A stretch of 64,000 bases of DNA from JBCBGF01 sp038526915 (GTDB lineage Bacteria > Pseudomonadota > Alphaproteobacteria > Rhodobacterales > Rhodobacteraceae): contig JBCBGF010000008.1 in the NCBI GenBank assembly GCA_038526915.1, positions 1 through 64,000 of the forward strand. Reading direction: 5' to 3'. The notes beneath the pieces are model-generated. The model had not been told where the DNA came from and did no database searches. It saw only the letters and a list, made by a program, of their open reading frames with translations. Shown piece after piece: positions 62,967 through 64,000 of this stretch. Each line of letters opens with the position of its first letter. The first letter of the stretch is position 1. Both the position numbers and the translations under genes were made by a program.

Positions 62967-63287
62967 TCACCGCCGCCGCATCCCCTGCTTGGACAACCGC
63001 CGCACATTGGCCTTGGTCTTCCGCCGCAGGGGCCGCATAGCGGCACGGGCGACCTGATCGGGCCGACGCCCCGTAATCATCGCTTGCGAGGCGACCGCTG
63101 CCGCCTCGACAAATACGGCCGGTTTTTCGGTGAACATGCGGATCGGTTCGGTCGGGCGGATCGACCAGACGCCCGCCATCCCCCATAGCCGCATGGCCAC
63201 CACCGCCTGTGCTTCGAAAGCCAGCCGGGTCGCCTCAATCGAGGCGAGCCATAGGCCAAAGGGGTCTACGCGTCCCATCTGTTTCAT
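62967..63287 (-). CDS. Small helical protein of the type annotated 'antifreeze' in Rhodobacterales
   Basis: 106 residues. Opening MKQMGRVDPFGLWLASIEAT, then AQAVVAMRLWGMAGVW, a Pro-containing link, and a basic tail RPDQVARAAMRPLRRKTKAN. Proteins with this pattern carry the label 'antifreeze' in databases without evidence for ice binding; the helical-basic pattern is more like phasin-like or nucleoid-associated proteins. Eight bases upstream of the ACP-like gene; likely same transcript. Confidence 0.7.
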   Translation of the reverse strand: MKQMGRVDPFGLWLASIEATRLAFEAQAVVAMRLWGMAGVWSIRPTEPIRMFTEKPAVFVEAAAVASQAMITGRRPDQVARAAMRPLRRKTKANVRRLSKQGMRRR

Positions 63288-63308
63288 GCGTGCGCTCGCG
63301 CCGACCAG

Positions 63309-63968
63309 TTACTTTGCACCAGCCGCCGACGACGGCGGAAGATCGGGTGCGAGGGTCACGGTTTTTTTCGCACGCGCTGTCTTGGCGGCTGCTGCGGCGG
63401 GCTTTGCCGCTGGCGTTGCGGGCGCGGGTTTGGCAGCGGCAGGCTTGGCCGCCGGTGTCGCCGCCGCGGGTTTCGGTGCTGGCTTGGGGGCGGGCGTGGA
63501 TGCCGTCTTTGGCGCAGCCTTTGCGGTTGGCTTAGCGGCCGGTGTCGCGGCTGCCTTCGGTGCCGGTTTGGTCGCCGCGTTTGCGGCTGGTTTTGGCGCG
63601 GCCTTGGCCGCTGGCTTCGTGGCGGGCTTCGGTGCGGCCTTAACCGGGGGTTTCGCGGTCGTCTTGGCTACAGGGGTCGCTTTTGATTTCGGGGCCGCCT
63701 TTGCTGCGGGGGCAGCTGCTGGTTTAGGCGCGGCCTTGGCTGCGGGCTTTGCCGCCGGTTTCGGTGCGGCCTTTGCCACGCGCTTCGCAGCAGGCTTGGG
63801 GGCCGCCTTCGCCGCAGGTTTCTTTGGCGTCTCCGCCACGTCGGCCTTGGGCTTGGCCACCCGGCGTGCGGGCGCGGCCTTGCGCGGCGCAGGCGGTGTT
63901 GCGCGCGTCGGTGTTGCAGGCACCGGGCCATGTTCGAACCAGGTCGTGAACTTCACCTTGGGCAGCAT
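63309..63968 (-). CDS. Lys/Ala/Pro-rich protein, possibly cut by the window edge
   Basis: 219 residues from ATG 63968, with GGAG nine bases before it. The same frame stays open to the end of the window, so a longer gene is possible. After a short start (MLPKVKFTTWFEHGP) nearly the whole protein is repeats of AAPKPAAKPAAK type, like histone H1 tails or bacterial AlgP/PhaF C-termini, which bind DNA or polyanions. It may be the C-terminal tail of a DNA-binding or PHA-granule protein; the short N-terminus shows no phasin domain. Stop at 63309-63311. Confidence 0.65.
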   Translation of the reverse strand: MLPKVKFTTWFEHGPVPATPTRATPPAPRKAAPARRVAKPKADVAETPKKPAAKAAPKPAAKRVAKAAPKPAAKPAAKAAPKPAAAPAAKAAPKSKATPVAKTTAKPPVKAAPKPATKPAAKAAPKPAANAATKPAPKAAATPAAKPTAKAAPKTASTPAPKPAPKPAAATPAAKPAAAKPAPATPAAKPAAAAAKTARAKKTVTLAPDLPPSSAAGAK

Positions 63969-64000
63969 CGGATTGATCTCCGTCGCCGCATCATAGAGGT

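Overview
The window is a contiguous piece of a high-GC alphaproteobacterial chromosome, most likely a marine Rhodobacterales (Roseobacter-type) strain. Pointers are the order chvI-chvG-hprK-rapZ-EIIA-ptsH divergent from pckA, the cysG-DUF2849-cysI-cysH-DUF934-fpr sulfur cassette, the smo/mtlK polyol operon, DUF6473 and Hint-domain proteins, and the small 'antifreeze'-named protein beside urease. No species can be named from sequence alone. No insertion sequence, prophage or CRISPR array was seen; the region is mostly core and metabolic.

Layout. 1-5.6 kb (minus strand): 5' end of tuf, a lipoprotein / M48 protease / DUF898 membrane cluster, and parC. 5.7-11.8 kb: an SDR, a twin-TM protein, a cobalamin adenosyltransferase, a TrhA/hemolysin-III protein, etfBA, a DUF6473 protein and 3-hydroxybutyryl-CoA dehydrogenase. 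11.8-19.1 kb: an acyltransferase, then the regulatory PTS (HPr, EIIA-Man, RapZ, HprK) with the ChvG/ChvI two-component system, divergent from pckA. 19.2-25.3 kb: tRNA-Gln, pcaHG, an SLC13 transporter, an orphan double-NBD ABC ATPase and pxpA. 25.4-31.0 kb: uronate dehydrogenase, then an unusual unit made of an unrecognised protein, a winged-helix/TPR regulator and a protein joining a (Thr-Lys)14 tract, a soluble PAP2/haloperoxidase-type domain and a subtilisin-like protease. 31-35.4 kb: DUF4399, Stf0 sulfotransferase, tRNA-Leu, a Hint protein, and NAD(P)HX repair as two separate ORFs. 35.5-37.4 kb: glnB-glnA. 37.9-45.5 kb: LacI regulator and the sorbitol/mannitol operon smoEFGK-smoS-mtlK. 45.6-49.1 kb: fused TRAP permease and a cytochrome P450. 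49.1-55.2 kb: Lrp regulator divergent from the sulfate/sulfite assimilation operon. 55.3-58.1 kb: an Ala/Asp repeat membrane protein, infC with a non-canonical ATC start, and an unrecognised protein. 58.1-64 kb (minus): ureG, ureF, ureE, three small ORFs and ureC, followed upstream by an ACP-like ORF, an 'antifreeze'-named ORF and a Lys/Ala/Pro-rich ORF. ureA, ureB and ureD are not in the window.

How it fits together. The PTS proteins lack any sugar permease, so they form a regulatory phosphorelay next to ChvGI and pckA, linking envelope or acid sensing to gluconeogenesis. EtfBA and HbdA serve acyl-CoA and butyrate metabolism. In the sulfur operon CysG makes siroheme, CysH reduces APS, CysI reduces sulfite, and the adjacent ferredoxin-NADP reductase probably supplies electrons in place of CysJ. 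Two nearly matching palindromes, before the LacI gene and before smoE, are probable operators. The strongest candidate for an undescribed system is the 26.5-31.0 kb unit built around the PAP2-subtilase fusion.
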